NCBI GenBank assembly: GCA_964461295.1
Contig: CAYWTX010000667.1
Span: 1 to 10,493 of the forward strand
Direction: 5' to 3'
DNA length: 10,493 bases
Source: CAYWTX01 sp964461295
GTDB lineage: Bacteria > Planctomycetota > Phycisphaerae > SM23-33
The notes beneath the pieces were generated by a model. It worked only from the letters and a program-made list of their open reading frames with translations, was not told the origin of the DNA and did not search any database. Shown here one piece after another: positions 4,412 through 10,493 of this stretch (position 1 is its first letter; every line of letters starts with the position of its first letter). The position numbers and the translations under genes are program-made.

Positions 4412-6166
4412 ATGCGTTACAGCAAACTGCTGATCCCGACGGTGAAGGAAGACCCCGCCGAGGCGGAAGTCCCCAGCCACAAGCTCATGCTCCGGGCAGG
4501 CTTCATCCGCAAGCTCGCCAGCGGCACGTACACCTATCTGCCCCTGGGCTGGCGGAGCATCCTCAAGATCATCGCCATCGTGCGCGACGAGATGAACGCC
4601 GCCGGCGCGCAGGAAATCTCCATGCCCATTCTCCAGCCGCTGGAACTGTGGCAGCAGACGGGGCGCGACGTGGCCTACGGACCCACCATGTGCAAGTTCG
4701 AGGACCGCCACGGGCGATGGAACGCCCTGGCTCCCACGGCCGAGGAAGTCGTCACGAGCCTCGCCGCCGGCGAGATCTCCAGCCACAAGCAGCTCCCGAC
4801 GAACCTCTACCAGATCAATACGAAGTTCCGCGACGAATACCGCCCGCGGTTCGGCGTCCTGCGCAGCCGCGAGTTCATCATGAAGGACGCCTACAGCTTC
4901 GACGCCGACGAGAAGATGCTCGACGAGAGCTACCACAAGATGTACGACGCCTACTGCCGCATCTTCACGCGCTGCGGGCTGAAGTACGTGGCCGTGTGGG
5001 CCGAGAGCGGCGAGATGGGCGGCAGCGGCAGCCAGCAGTTCACCGTGCCCTGCGACAACGGCGAGGACGTGATCGTCCTGACGGAAGACGGCCAATACGC
5101 CGCCAACCTGGAGAAGGCGCCCGTCGATCCGCCTGGTGGTACAACTCTCCAGAGTTGTGACTCCCTCATCACAGCTCGGAGAGCTGTGCCACCAATGCTT
5201 GAGGTCCACACGCCCAACGTGGGCAGCATCGACGCCGTGTGCAAGTTCCTCGGCACCGAACCTGCGGCGATGATCAAGACGCTGATCTACTCGCTCGGCG
5301 AGAAGGTGATGGCCGTGCTGGTACGCGGCGATCACGAGGTCAACCCCGAGAAGCTCACTCAGCTCTTCAGCGGCGCGCACATCGAACTGGCCGGCGAGGG
5401 CGTGATTCAGAAGGCCACCGGCGCTGCCGTCGGGTTCGCCGGCCCCGTCAACCCGTCGAACCCTCCGTCACTGACAATCATCGACCATTCCGTGGCCGCG
5501 ATGGTCAGCGGCGTGGCCGGGGCGAACAAGACCGACCATCACGTGAGGAACGTCGTGCCGGGGCGCGACTTCCCGCTGGACGGGCCAAGCGTGAAGGTGG
5601 CCGACGTCCGCAACGCGGCCCAGGGCGATACCTACCAGGGCAAGAAGCTGCTGTTCAAGCGCGGCATCGAGGTCGGGCAGGTGTTCAAGCTCGGCACGAA
5701 GTACAGCGCGAAGCTGGGCGCGAAGTATCTCGCCCTGGACGGCCTGCAGAAGCCCTGCCTGATGGGCTGCTACGGCATCGGGATCAACCGCATCCTGGCT
5801 TCGGCGATCGAGATCGGCAACGACGCCAACGGGTGCATCCTGCCGGTGAACATCGCCCCCTTCGAGGTGGAGGTCCTGCCGCTGAACATGGACAACCCGG
5901 CCGTCGTGAAGGAGGCCGAGCGAATCTACGCGGCCCTGAGGGCGGCGGGCGTGGACGTGCTGATCGACGACCGCGACGCCCGCAGCGGCGTGAAGTTCAA
6001 GGACGCCGACCTGATCGGCATCCCGGTGAAGGTCGTCGTGGGCGAGAGGCGGGTCAAGGAAGGCAAGGTCGAGTTGAAACGCCGCACCGACAAGGACGCG
6101 GCGATCATCGACCTCGGCGGCGAGGTCGAGGCCGTGAGGCAGATCCTGGCGCAGATGCGAACGTAG
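4412..6166 (+). CDS. proS: Proline--tRNA ligase (bacterial type, with editing domain) carrying an in-frame palindromic repeat
   Basis: A 584-residue class II prolyl-tRNA synthetase; it charges tRNA-Pro with proline in the cytoplasm. The N-terminal catalytic part has LPLGWRSILKI (43-53), TGRDVAYGP (83-91) and motif 2, FRDEYRPRFGVLRSREF (139-155), followed by MKDAYSF. The YbaK-like editing domain that clears mischarged Ala-tRNA spans about 263-400, with an IKTL lysine at 289 and IDHSVAAMVSGVAGANKTDHH (357-377). Motif 3 is GCYGIGINR (452-460). The anticodon-binding domain is C-terminal, with DDRDARSGVKFKDADLIGIP (519-538). Length is close to the usual ~570 residues. The oddity is residues 242-261: they are encoded by a 59-base palindromic repeat (5135-5193) and sit exactly in the linker between the catalytic and editing domains. 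The flanking ANLEKAP and LEVHTPN are normal family sequence, and the frame stays open. The ATG at 4412 is chosen from the family N-terminus (MRYSKLLIPT) and the GGAAGGA site. Function is probably intact. Confidence 0.96.
   Translation: MRYSKLLIPTVKEDPAEAEVPSHKLMLRAGFIRKLASGTYTYLPLGWRSILKIIAIVRDEMNAAGAQEISMPILQPLELWQQTGRDVAYGPTMCKFEDRHGRWNALAPTAEEVVTSLAAGEISSHKQLPTNLYQINTKFRDEYRPRFGVLRSREFIMKDAYSFDADEKMLDESYHKMYDAYCRIFTRCGLKYVAVWAESGEMGGSGSQQFTVPCDNGEDVIVLTEDGQYAANLEKAPVDPPGGTTLQSCDSLITARRAVPPMLEVHTPNVGSIDAVCKFLGTEPAAMIKTLIYSLGEKVMAVLVRGDHEVNPEKLTQLFSGAHIELAGEGVIQKATGAAVGFAGPVNPSNPPSLTIIDHSVAAMVSGVAGANKTDHHVRNVVPGRDFPLDGPSVKVADVRNAAQGDTYQGKKLLFKRGIEVGQVFKLGTKYSAKLGAKYLALDGLQKPCLMGCYGIGINRILASAIEIGNDANGCILPVNIAPFEVEVLPLNMDNPAVVKEAERIYAALRAAGVDVLIDDRDARSGVKFKDADLIGIPVKVVVGERRVKEGKVELKRRTDKDAAIIDLGGEVEAVRQILAQMRT
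5135..5193. repeat. REPIN-like palindromic element, copy 2, in frame inside proS
   Basis: This element runs from GGTGGTACAA to CTGTGCCACC. It has two hairpins, 5141-5148 with 5151-5158 around CC, and 5170-5177 with 5181-5188 around GGA, joined by about 10 bases. It has the same ends, the same TCC/GGA loops and the same order as the copy at 56-106, but different stem-tip pairs (CTC/GAG). It codes for about 20 residues without a stop and adds a linker segment to ProS. Confidence 0.8.
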
Positions 6167-6172
6167 GAGCCG

Positions 6173-6303
6173 GTCAACTGGTGGATTGGTTAACTGGTTG
6201 AATGGTTTGCCGGCAGGATGACATCCACGAGCGCGGTGATTGAACCAGTCAACCAGTTAACCAGTCAACCAGTCAACCAGTCAACCAGTCAACCGATCCA
6301 CCA
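6173..6303. repeat. Octamer-repeat hairpin between proS and the acyltransferase gene
   Basis: Six tandem octamers of the type CCAGTCAA occupy 6245-6292 (the second is CCAGTTAA). The opposite arm at 6173-6205 is their inverse: GGTTAACTGGTT (6188-6199) is the perfect reverse complement of 6251-6262. An outer pair, TGGTGGATTGG (6179-6189) and CCGATCCACCA (6293-6303), has one mismatch. The loop (about 6206-6240) includes GGATGACATCC. The structure ends 4 bases before the ATG of the next gene. It shares its plan with the heptamer hairpin before proS (tandem short units, inverted arms, loop of about 35 bases) but not its sequence. Confidence 0.75.
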
Positions 6304-6307
6304 TCCC

Positions 6308-7246
6308 ATGGCAAAGCCCCGCAACAAGTACATCGACTACCTCATGTACCTCGTGGTGCGGCTGCTCACCATGGGGTTTCACATGTTCAGCCTGGAGCGG
6401 AACTACGCCACCGCGCGCTGGATGGGCGATATTCTCTACCGCTTCGACCGCCGCCACCGCGAGCGGGCGATGGGGCACCTGCGGCTCAGTTTCCCCGATT
6501 GGCCCGAGAAGAGGCTGCGCAAGACCGCGCGGGCCAGTCTGCGGAACCTCGTCTACCTGGGCGTGGAGGTGCTGTTCACCACCCGGCTGATCACGCCCGG
6601 CCGCTGGCGCAGGCACATCGAACTGGTCGACCAGGGCGAGAACATCCGCCTGTTGCTGGAGCACCGTACGCCGCTGATCTACATCACCGGGCACTTCGGC
6701 AACTGGGAGGTCGTCGGCTACACGATGGCGGCCCTGGGTTTCCCCAACGTGGCCATCGCCCGCGCCCTGGACAACCCCTACCTCGACCGCTACGTCCGCG
6801 GCATCCGCGAGAATCGCGGCCTGCGAATCCTCGACAAGAAAGGCGCCAGCGAGCACATGGACGAGTTGCTGGCCGCCAACGCGGCCGTCAGCTTCATCGC
6901 CGACCAGGACGCGGGGCGCAAGGGGCTGTTCGTGGATTTCTTCGGGCGCAAGGCCAGCACGTACAAGGCTCCGGCCATCATGGCGATTCGCCACAACGCG
7001 CCGGTGGTGGTCGGCTACGGCAAGCGGTTGGGCGAGGGCTTCCGCTTTGCCATCGGCGTGCAGCGGATCATCTACCCCCGCGAATGGGCCGACAAGCCCG
7101 ACGCGGTGGCGTGGATCACGCAGGAGTACACGCGGGCGATGGAGGACTCCATCCGCACGGCCCCCGACCAGTACCTGTGGATGCACCGCCGCTGGAAGCA
7201 CCGCCCCAAGGGGCAGCCGGAGGCGGGCCCGGACGGGGTGGCATGA
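6308..7246 (+). CDS. LpxL/HtrB-like lysophospholipid / lipid A acyltransferase
   Basis: A 312-residue membrane-associated acyltransferase of the LpxL/HtrB/WaaM family. These enzymes transfer a secondary acyl chain from acyl-ACP to lipid A precursors at the inner face of the cytoplasmic membrane. The catalytic H-x4-E is H129-E134 in YITGHFGNWEVVG. Other family blocks are SFIADQDAGRKGLFVDFFGR (195-214), KAPAIMAIRHNAPVVVGY (220-237) and the C-terminal QYLWMHRRWKHRP (288-300). A weakly hydrophobic segment near residues 10-28 is the expected membrane anchor. The ATG at 6308 gives a normal N-terminus (MAKPRNKYIDYL). The in-frame ATG at 6218 would add a peptide translated from the octamer repeats and is rejected. 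No Shine-Dalgarno is seen. It follows proS by 141 bases. The exact acceptor lipid cannot be read from the sequence. Confidence 0.93.
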   Translation: MAKPRNKYIDYLMYLVVRLLTMGFHMFSLERNYATARWMGDILYRFDRRHRERAMGHLRLSFPDWPEKRLRKTARASLRNLVYLGVEVLFTTRLITPGRWRRHIELVDQGENIRLLLEHRTPLIYITGHFGNWEVVGYTMAALGFPNVAIARALDNPYLDRYVRGIRENRGLRILDKKGASEHMDELLAANAAVSFIADQDAGRKGLFVDFFGRKASTYKAPAIMAIRHNAPVVVGYGKRLGEGFRFAIGVQRIIYPREWADKPDAVAWITQEYTRAMEDSIRTAPDQYLWMHRRWKHRPKGQPEAGPDGVA

Positions 7247-7332
7247 GCAACTGCGGCGAGATTCAGATCGGGCCAGGCCGGAACTGCCGATTGCGGATGA
7301 CGTTCCACCCCTGTGGGCCGCTGCCGATGCGG

Positions 7333-7495
7333 GCGAGCTGGGAAGAGGCAACCGTTTGCCAGCTCGCGGGGAACAGCCGGCGAAACCATCAGCCATCAGC
7401 TACCAGCAACGGCAAGAGCCATCGTGGCCAACCATCGCCCGCGAGGCGGTCGAACTGGCTGGGAGTTGACGGCCGGGAGCTGGAAGCGGACTCCA
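7333..7495. repeat. Degenerate repeat remnant in a 347-base gene-free stretch
   Basis: The 7247-7593 stretch has no convincing gene. GCGAGCTGG (7333-7341) pairs perfectly with 7359-7367, and a nested GGCAA/TTGCC hairpin lies inside. CCATCAG, CCATCAG and CTACCAG heptads follow (about 7385-7405), then an AGCTGGAAG-type inverse segment near 7475-7490. These fragments resemble the heptamer hairpin upstream of proS. It looks like a decayed copy. Confidence 0.4.
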
Positions 7496-7555
7496 CCCGC
7501 TGCGGGCGGCTGAAGTCCTGCGTTGCCGGTCTTCCTGCGTCCCAGGTTGTTCCGG

Positions 7556-7584
7556 TTGCCGGTTGGTCGGGAACCCCCTACGAT
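7556..7584 (+). promoter_or_regulatory. Promoter of the protease/7TM/ATP-grasp operon, near-leaderless
   Basis: TTGCCG (7556-7561) and TACGAT (7579-7584) are separated by the ideal 17 bases. The ATG at 7594 is 9 bases after the -10, so the message would begin within about 3 bases of the start codon. This supports the start chosen for the protease gene. Confidence 0.55.
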
Positions 7585-7593
7585 CGGGCGCGT

Positions 7594-8124
7594 ATGGAGA
7601 ACAGGAAGCGCAGGCTGTTGGTCTGGATCGTCGTGCTGTTGGCCGCGGGGGCCGGCGCGCTGGCGGTGGTGGTGGTGCACGCTCGCTGGGTGAAACGGCA
7701 CCGGATCACCATCGGCGAGGTCGAGAACGTGGTTCTGCTGCCGTGGGAGGTCCGAATTCAGGCGCGGGTGGACACCGGCGCGACGACGACGTCGCTGGAC
7801 GCGCGCGATATCAAGGAACTGGCGGGGAGCAAGGAGATCGAGTTTCGCCTGCCGGCGCGTTGCGGCGGGCATCTGGTGCGGCGACGGTTGTGCGGCTGGC
7901 ACACGGTGACTTCGTCCGATGGCAGGAGCGAACGGCGGCCGCTGGTGGACATGGAGTTCCGGCTCGGCGAACGGCGGCTTCGTTCGCGGGTGACGTTGAC
8001 CGATCGCTCCCGCATGAAGTTCCCGATGCTGCTGGGGCGAAACACGCTGGGGGACGACTACGTCGTGGACGTGACCCGAACGAACCTGTTGTCGTCCGAA
8101 GCCGTGGAGCCGTCTGAGCCATGA
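7594..8124 (+). CDS. Membrane-anchored RimB-type aspartyl protease-like protein (DUF785 / 'Zn_protease' family)
   Basis: A 176-residue protein with an uncleaved-looking N-terminal anchor (about 8-29, after RKRR) and one retropepsin-like domain. The active-site DTG is at 60-62 in ARVDTGATTTSLDARDI. The family block HTVTSSDGRSERRPLVDM (103-120) and the terminal MLLGRNTLGDDYVVD (145-159) follow in the expected order. The family is named ATP-dependent zinc protease in databases, but its fold is that of viral aspartyl proteases. The relative RimB trims glutamate tails made by RimK. It overlaps the next gene as ATGA (8121-8124), so the two are translationally coupled. The frame is open further upstream to an ATG at 7243 that overlaps the stop of the acyltransferase gene. 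That extension is repeat-derived and lies before the promoter, so ATG 7594 is chosen. A role as the processing enzyme of the following ligase is inference from context. Confidence 0.88.
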   Translation: MENRKRRLLVWIVVLLAAGAGALAVVVVHARWVKRHRITIGEVENVVLLPWEVRIQARVDTGATTTSLDARDIKELAGSKEIEFRLPARCGGHLVRRRLCGWHTVTSSDGRSERRPLVDMEFRLGERRLRSRVTLTDRSRMKFPMLLGRNTLGDDYVVDVTRTNLLSSEAVEPSEP

Positions 8125-9677
8125 GCGCGCGGAGACCAACCTGGTGGGTGGCCCTGGCGCTGGTGTTGCTCGGGCTGGCGTGCGTCGCGCTGCGCCTGCA
8201 CGCGCGCCGGCAGGCGGAGATGGCGCGGGACGACACGCTCTGGCGAATCACGTACAGGGCGAAGTTCAACGCCGCCCGCGCCGGCGCCGCCTTGCGCGTC
8301 TCGGCGCCGCGCGACACGGCGCACGCCCGCATCTTCCGCCAGGACATCCAGTACGCCGGCCTCGCCTCGCAGCGCCTGCGGTCGTCGCGCGAGTTGTCGC
8401 GCGAGATCGCGCTGGCCTCGCTGGGCAGCGGGCCGCACACGATGACGGCTCGCTTCGACCTGCATCTCAGCCCGAAGGGCCGGTGGCGGTTCCCGGAGAG
8501 CGGCGGACCGCTCACCGCCGAACTGCGCGCCCAGTACCTGCGCGGCACGGACACGATCCCCGTCAACGCGCCGCTCGTTCTGGAGACCCTTGCCGGCCTG
8601 CGGGCCGGCGATCCGGCCAGGCTCGTCCACCGCATCCTCGAGTTCTGCGCCCGCGACCTGCGTCCCGGCGAGGAGAAGACCCCGCACGACGTCCTGACCG
8701 CGCTGCGTCGGCGCGTGACGTCGCCGCTGGGACGCGCTCGTGTGCTGGCCGCGTTGTGCCGCGCCGCCGGCGTGCCGGCGCGGATCGTGACGGGGTTCGC
8801 CGTCGGGCGGGAGGCGGAACTGGATCTGCGGTACTGGGCGGAGGTGCGTCTCGGCGAACGCTGGGAACCGTTGGATCCCGCCAGCGGCGCGGCTGGAGCG
8901 TTCCCGGAGAATCTCGTGCCGGTGGTCAAGGACCGCATCGAGATCGTTCGCGGCACCGACATCTCGGAGTTGGAGACGAAGTTCGAGGCTGTCCGTCTGC
9001 CGTCCGGGCCCGGCGCGGCGCAGTTCGGGCGAGGCCGGCTCGGCGCGATTCTCGACCTGACCCGGCTGCCTCTGGACGTGCATGAGGCGATTTCGGTGAT
9101 TCTGCTCCTGCCGCTCGGCGCGCTGGTGACGACGCTGTTCCGCACCGTGATCGGCGTCCGGACGTTCGGCACGTTCACGCCGACGTTGCTGGCGCTGAGC
9201 TTCGTCTATGCCGACTGGATGACGGGCCTGCTGACGTTCGCCGTGGTGCTGGCGATCGGCCTGGCCAACCGGGCGATGCTGGACCGGTTGAAACTGCTCG
9301 TCGTGCCCCGGCTCAGCGTGATCATGACGCTGGTGGTTCTGTGCATCACGTTCATGGTGTCGGTGCTGGACTACCTCAACCTGACGCCCAGCGCGCAGGC
9401 GGTGATCCTGCCGATGGTGATCCTGACGATGACCATCGAGCGGTTCTACCTGACCAGCGAGGAGGACAGCCCCCGATTCGCCCTCCAACTGCTCGCCACG
9501 ACGCTGCTGGTCGGGGCGTGCTGCTACGGCGTGCTCCGCTGGCAGACCGTCGGCCGATTCGTGTTCACCTTCCCCGAACTGCATTTCTTCACCATCGCGG
9601 TGCTGATCCTGTTGGGGCGGTACTCCGGCTACCGGCTCACTGAGCTGTGGCGATTCCGGGACCTGGTGAAGCGATGA
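8121..9677 (+). CDS. Inactive transglutaminase fused to seven transmembrane helices
   Basis: A 518-residue protein. An N-terminal helix (about 8-25) leads to an extracytoplasmic region of about 290 residues, followed by seven membrane helices from about 322 to 500. The soluble part ends in a transglutaminase-like core, RARVLAALCRAAGVPARIVTG (205-225), YWAEVRLGERWEPLDP (238-253). The catalytic Cys position reads G/R/A (near 204-206) and the His position reads Arg (237), so the enzyme is predicted to be inactive and may act as a binding domain. Blocks such as RTVIGVRTFGTFTPTLLALSF (341-361) and the acidic TSEEDSPR (445-452) between helices are typical of the 7TM_transglut family. It overlaps both neighbours by ATGA. 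Families of this kind occur with a RimB-type protease and a RimK-like ATP-grasp enzyme, exactly the order here, and are thought to form a membrane system that makes or displays a peptide-like product. The product is not known. Confidence 0.92.
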   Translation: MSARRPTWWVALALVLLGLACVALRLHARRQAEMARDDTLWRITYRAKFNAARAGAALRVSAPRDTAHARIFRQDIQYAGLASQRLRSSRELSREIALASLGSGPHTMTARFDLHLSPKGRWRFPESGGPLTAELRAQYLRGTDTIPVNAPLVLETLAGLRAGDPARLVHRILEFCARDLRPGEEKTPHDVLTALRRRVTSPLGRARVLAALCRAAGVPARIVTGFAVGREAELDLRYWAEVRLGERWEPLDPASGAAGAFPENLVPVVKDRIEIVRGTDISELETKFEAVRLPSGPGAAQFGRGRLGAILDLTRLPLDVHEAISVILLLPLGALVTTLFRTVIGVRTFGTFTPTLLALSFVYADWMTGLLTFAVVLAIGLANRAMLDRLKLLVVPRLSVIMTLVVLCITFMVSVLDYLNLTPSAQAVILPMVILTMTIERFYLTSEEDSPRFALQLLATTLLVGACCYGVLRWQTVGRFVFTFPELHFFTIAVLILLGRYSGYRLTELWRFRDLVKR

Positions 9678-10402
9678 ACCTCCCGTTCCCTCTGCCCGGC
9701 GAACTCCGCGCCCTCGGCGTGCTCGGCATGAACCAGCGCAACGCCGGGTACATCCTGCCGGGCAACCCGCGCTCGCACTACCCGCGCGTGGACGACAAGC
9801 TGCTGACCAAGCGCCTCTGCGAACCGCAGGGCATCCCCGTTCCACGGACCTACGCCGTCATCGAGCGCCAAGGCGACATCCGCAGGTTCGCCGAACTCGT
9901 CGCCGATCACCAGGAATTCGTCATCAAGCCCTGCAAAGGCGCCGGGGGCCGCGGCATCGTTGTCGTCGCCTCGCACGACGAAAACACGTTCACCACCGCC
10001 GGCGGCGAGGCGATCGAGCTGCCCGACCTGCGGTACCATCTCGAGACCCTGCTCGCCGGCCTTCACTCCCTCGGCGGCCAACCCGACCGCATCCTCGTCG
10101 AGCAACGCATCATTCGCCATCCCGTCTTCGATCCCATCGCCGTCGGCGGCACGCCCGACATCCGCGTCCTGCTTTACCGCAATGTCCCCGTGATGGCGAT
10201 GGTGCGGCTGCCGACGCGCGCGTCGCGCGGCCGGGCCAACCTCCACCAAGGCGCCGTCGCGGCCGGGATCGCTCTGGAGAGCGGGGAAACGCTTGGCGGC
10301 GTGTGCGGGAACCGGGCCGTGGCCGTGCATCCCGACACGCAATCGCCGATAGCCCGAAGTTCCCTTCGATTTTGGGGCTGTTTTCGCGATAACCATCTCT
10401 GA
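9674..10402 (+). CDS. RimK-like ATP-grasp ligase (alpha-L-glutamate ligase-related), C-terminally truncated
   Basis: A 242-residue reading frame, of which residues 1-227 match the ATP-grasp enzyme found next to 7TM-transglutaminase proteins. Visible blocks are LGMNQRNAGYILPGNPRSHY (17-36), VDDKLLTKRLCEPQGIPVPRT (39-59), the nucleotide-binding FVIKPCKGAGGRGIVVV (82-98), PDIRVLLYRNVPVMAMVRLP (161-180), SRGRANLHQGAVAAGI (184-199) and VHPDTQSPIA (218-227). These enzymes join an amino acid or peptide to a carboxylate using ATP. After residue 227 (base 10354) the family sequence stops, and 15 unrelated residues (from RSSLRFWG) lead to a stop. The missing part normally holds the 'GxDxxxD...ExNARPG' metal-binding end, so the product is probably inactive. 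It overlaps the 7TM gene as ATGA (9674-9677); GGTGA at 9665-9669 could serve as ribosome site. The break coincides with the start of AT-rich DNA. Confidence 0.85.
   Translation: MNLPFPLPGELRALGVLGMNQRNAGYILPGNPRSHYPRVDDKLLTKRLCEPQGIPVPRTYAVIERQGDIRRFAELVADHQEFVIKPCKGAGGRGIVVVASHDENTFTTAGGEAIELPDLRYHLETLLAGLHSLGGQPDRILVEQRIIRHPVFDPIAVGGTPDIRVLLYRNVPVMAMVRLPTRASRGRANLHQGAVAAGIALESGETLGGVCGNRAVAVHPDTQSPIARSSLRFWGCFRDNHL
10355..10368. repeat. Palindromic motif at the ATP-grasp break point
   Basis: CGAAGTTCCCTTCG is the exact reverse complement of bases 1-14. It begins at the codon where ATP-grasp family similarity ends. It may be the terminal inverted repeat of an inserted element, or a short hotspot for recombination or misassembly. 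Confidence 0.45.
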
Positions 10403-10493
10403 ATGCAGCGATTGCGGGTTGTTGCCGCCTGCAAAACGTAGTCATGTAATATGAGAAATAATGTGAAGTATGTACTTGAATTACGCCTCTATG
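10355..10493. mobile_element. AT-rich incoming segment, probable edge of a mobile element
   Basis: From the break in the ATP-grasp gene onward the sequence changes in character. Bases 10371-10493 are about 43% GC, far below the neighbouring genes. Near the end TTGCCG (10422-10427) and TGTAAT (10445-10450) are 17 bases apart and could form a promoter. Two open starts run off the window, ATG 10451 (MRNNVKYVLELRLY) and ATG 10470 (MYLNYASM). The second lies downstream of the predicted transcription start and fits better. No transposase motif is visible in so few residues, so the mobile-element call rests on gene disruption, base composition and the repeated terminal motif. Confidence 0.4.

Noticed and set aside
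6245..6292. CRISPR or iteron-type origin in the octamer array
   Set aside because: Units are only 8 bases with no spacers, and no replication gene is nearby. Pairing with the inverted arm explains it better.
6499..8124. 541-codon frame that would fuse the acyltransferase region to the protease
   Set aside because: Its N-terminal half is an out-of-frame reading of the acyltransferase. Only the part from 7594 has family motifs, a membrane anchor and a promoter.
8058..9845. 595-codon and 455-codon (7811-9178) minus-strand frames
   Set aside because: They are antisense to the 7TM protein and protease. The low-complexity His/Gln/Arg/Asp runs are the reverse reading of hydrophobic helices.

Overview
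The window is GC-rich, protein-dense bacterial DNA. It carries an LpxL/HtrB-type acyltransferase, which implies a Gram-negative envelope with lipid A-like lipids. It also has a bacterial-type ProS with an editing domain, a YhaM-like OB/HD nuclease, a TspO protein and a PQQ-type propeller. Many starts have no Shine-Dalgarno and instead sit a few bases behind a TANNNT -10 box. Together with the intergenic repeats this is the style of Planctomycetota (Phycisphaerae-like) or a neighbouring environmental phylum. The phylum is inference; the sequence alone does not fix it.

Layout: 1-213 is a repeat-rich leader: an 18-bp inverted repeat that encloses a double-hairpin palindromic element, then a TATAAT promoter. 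214-2322 holds a four-helix membrane protein of unknown function and a beta-propeller protein, probably one transcript. 2437-2913 is tspO, with an extended -10 right at its start. 2914-3222 is a convergent intergenic region filled by nine copies of a 23-bp minisatellite. 3223-4236 (minus) is a YhaM-like OB-fold/HD phosphohydrolase. 4237-4411 is a divergent intergenic region with a long hairpin made of heptamer repeats. 4412-6166 is proS, which carries an in-frame palindromic element of the same family as the one at the left edge. 6167-6307 is an octamer-repeat hairpin. 6308-7246 is an LpxL-like acyltransferase. 7247-7593 has no convincing gene, only degenerate repeats and a promoter.

7594-10402 is a translationally coupled three-gene module, with both junctions overlapping as ATGA. 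It encodes a membrane-anchored RimB-type aspartyl protease, an inactive transglutaminase fused to seven membrane helices, and a RimK-like ATP-grasp ligase. This set is known from comparative genomics as a candidate peptide or amino-acid ligation system at the membrane, but its product is not established. The ATP-grasp gene loses family similarity at about 10354. AT-rich DNA (about 43% GC) begins there with a 14-base palindrome that recurs, reverse-complemented, at bases 1-14 of the window. The segment may therefore lie between two ends of a mobile element.

The most interesting signals are the covarying REPIN-like element expressed inside proS, the disrupted ATP-grasp/7TM module and its junction, the minisatellite, and the near-leaderless promoters.
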